Assembly: GCA_947313825.1 (NCBI GenBank)
Contig: CAMZNJ010000040.1
Coordinates: forward strand, 1 to 41,775
Direction: 5' to 3'
DNA length: 41,775 nucleotides
Source of the DNA: an uncultured Deferribacteraceae bacterium
Lineage (GTDB): Bacteria; Chrysiogenota; Deferribacteres; CAMZNJ01
The notes under the pieces are model-generated. The model saw nothing but the letters and a program-made list of their open reading frames with translations. It was not told the origin of the DNA and searched no databases. Of the stretch, positions 41,769-41,775 are shown one piece after another. How positions within the stretch are numbered: the first letter of the stretch is position 1; each line of letters begins with the position of its first letter. The position numbers and the translations under genes were made by a program.

Positions 41769-41775
41769 GCACCAT

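Overview
The window is a dense stretch of core genes from a flagellated Gram-negative bacterium: outer-membrane assembly (BamD-like), a tripartite RND pump, rod-shape genes and a membrane-anchored F-type ATP synthase with paired b/b' subunits. Sigma-54-like and sigma-28-like promoters beside flagellar genes suggest a hierarchical flagellar regulon. I cannot place the organism from sequence alone. The gene set (split b/b' ATPase, TIGR02757/DUF2400 protein, type I-beta DAHP synthase, mre-mrd cluster) would fit Deferribacterota or a relative, but that is a low-confidence inference. No tRNA, rRNA, CRISPR array, insertion sequence, prophage or plasmid gene was found.

Layout, left to right. 0-3.3 kb (minus): a DUF475/TerC membrane protein, folD and a YhcC-type radical SAM gene. 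3.5-5.3 kb (plus): ferritin, then DAHP synthase. 5.5-6.0 kb (minus): a DJ-1/PfpI protein. 6.2-6.5 kb (plus): a small FlgM-like gene behind a near-consensus sigma-54 promoter and in front of a strong terminator. 6.7-11.1 kb (minus): trxA and pheST. 11.3-17.6 kb (minus): mreB-mreC-mreD-mrdA-rodA-DUF2400. 17.7-19.3 kb (plus): lysS. 19.6-24 kb (minus): ribF, bamD-like, serS and an RsmI-like methyltransferase. 24-28.9 kb (minus): adaptor and RND pump. 29.3-35.4 kb (plus): giant fliD, fliS and aroC. 35.4-41.6 kb (minus): atpF'-F-H-A-G-D-C.

The most unusual property is a family of GC-rich minisatellites. They are not scattered at random. Most begin within a few bases of a stop codon (yhcC, aroF/pfpI, mreB, rsmI, the RND gene) or lie inside reading frames as multiples of three (a 15-bp unit in pheT, a 15-bp unit in aroC, low-complexity inserts in ribF). 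At the lysS/rsmI junction the repeat unit contains the last codons and the stop of rsmI, so duplication has crossed a gene end. In aroC the arrays surround the conserved GRHD motif and replace the usual C-terminal helix. Whether this is neutral slippage, a transcription-end device or a source of phase and protein variation cannot be decided from one sequence.

The genes are otherwise ordinary in function: cell-wall elongation (mre-mrd), translation (PheST, LysS, SerS), shikimate pathway ends (AroF, AroC), one-carbon and flavin cofactors (FolD, RibF), energy (ATP synthase), iron storage and redox (ferritin, thioredoxin, DJ-1), and late flagellar assembly (FliD, FliS, FlgM-like).
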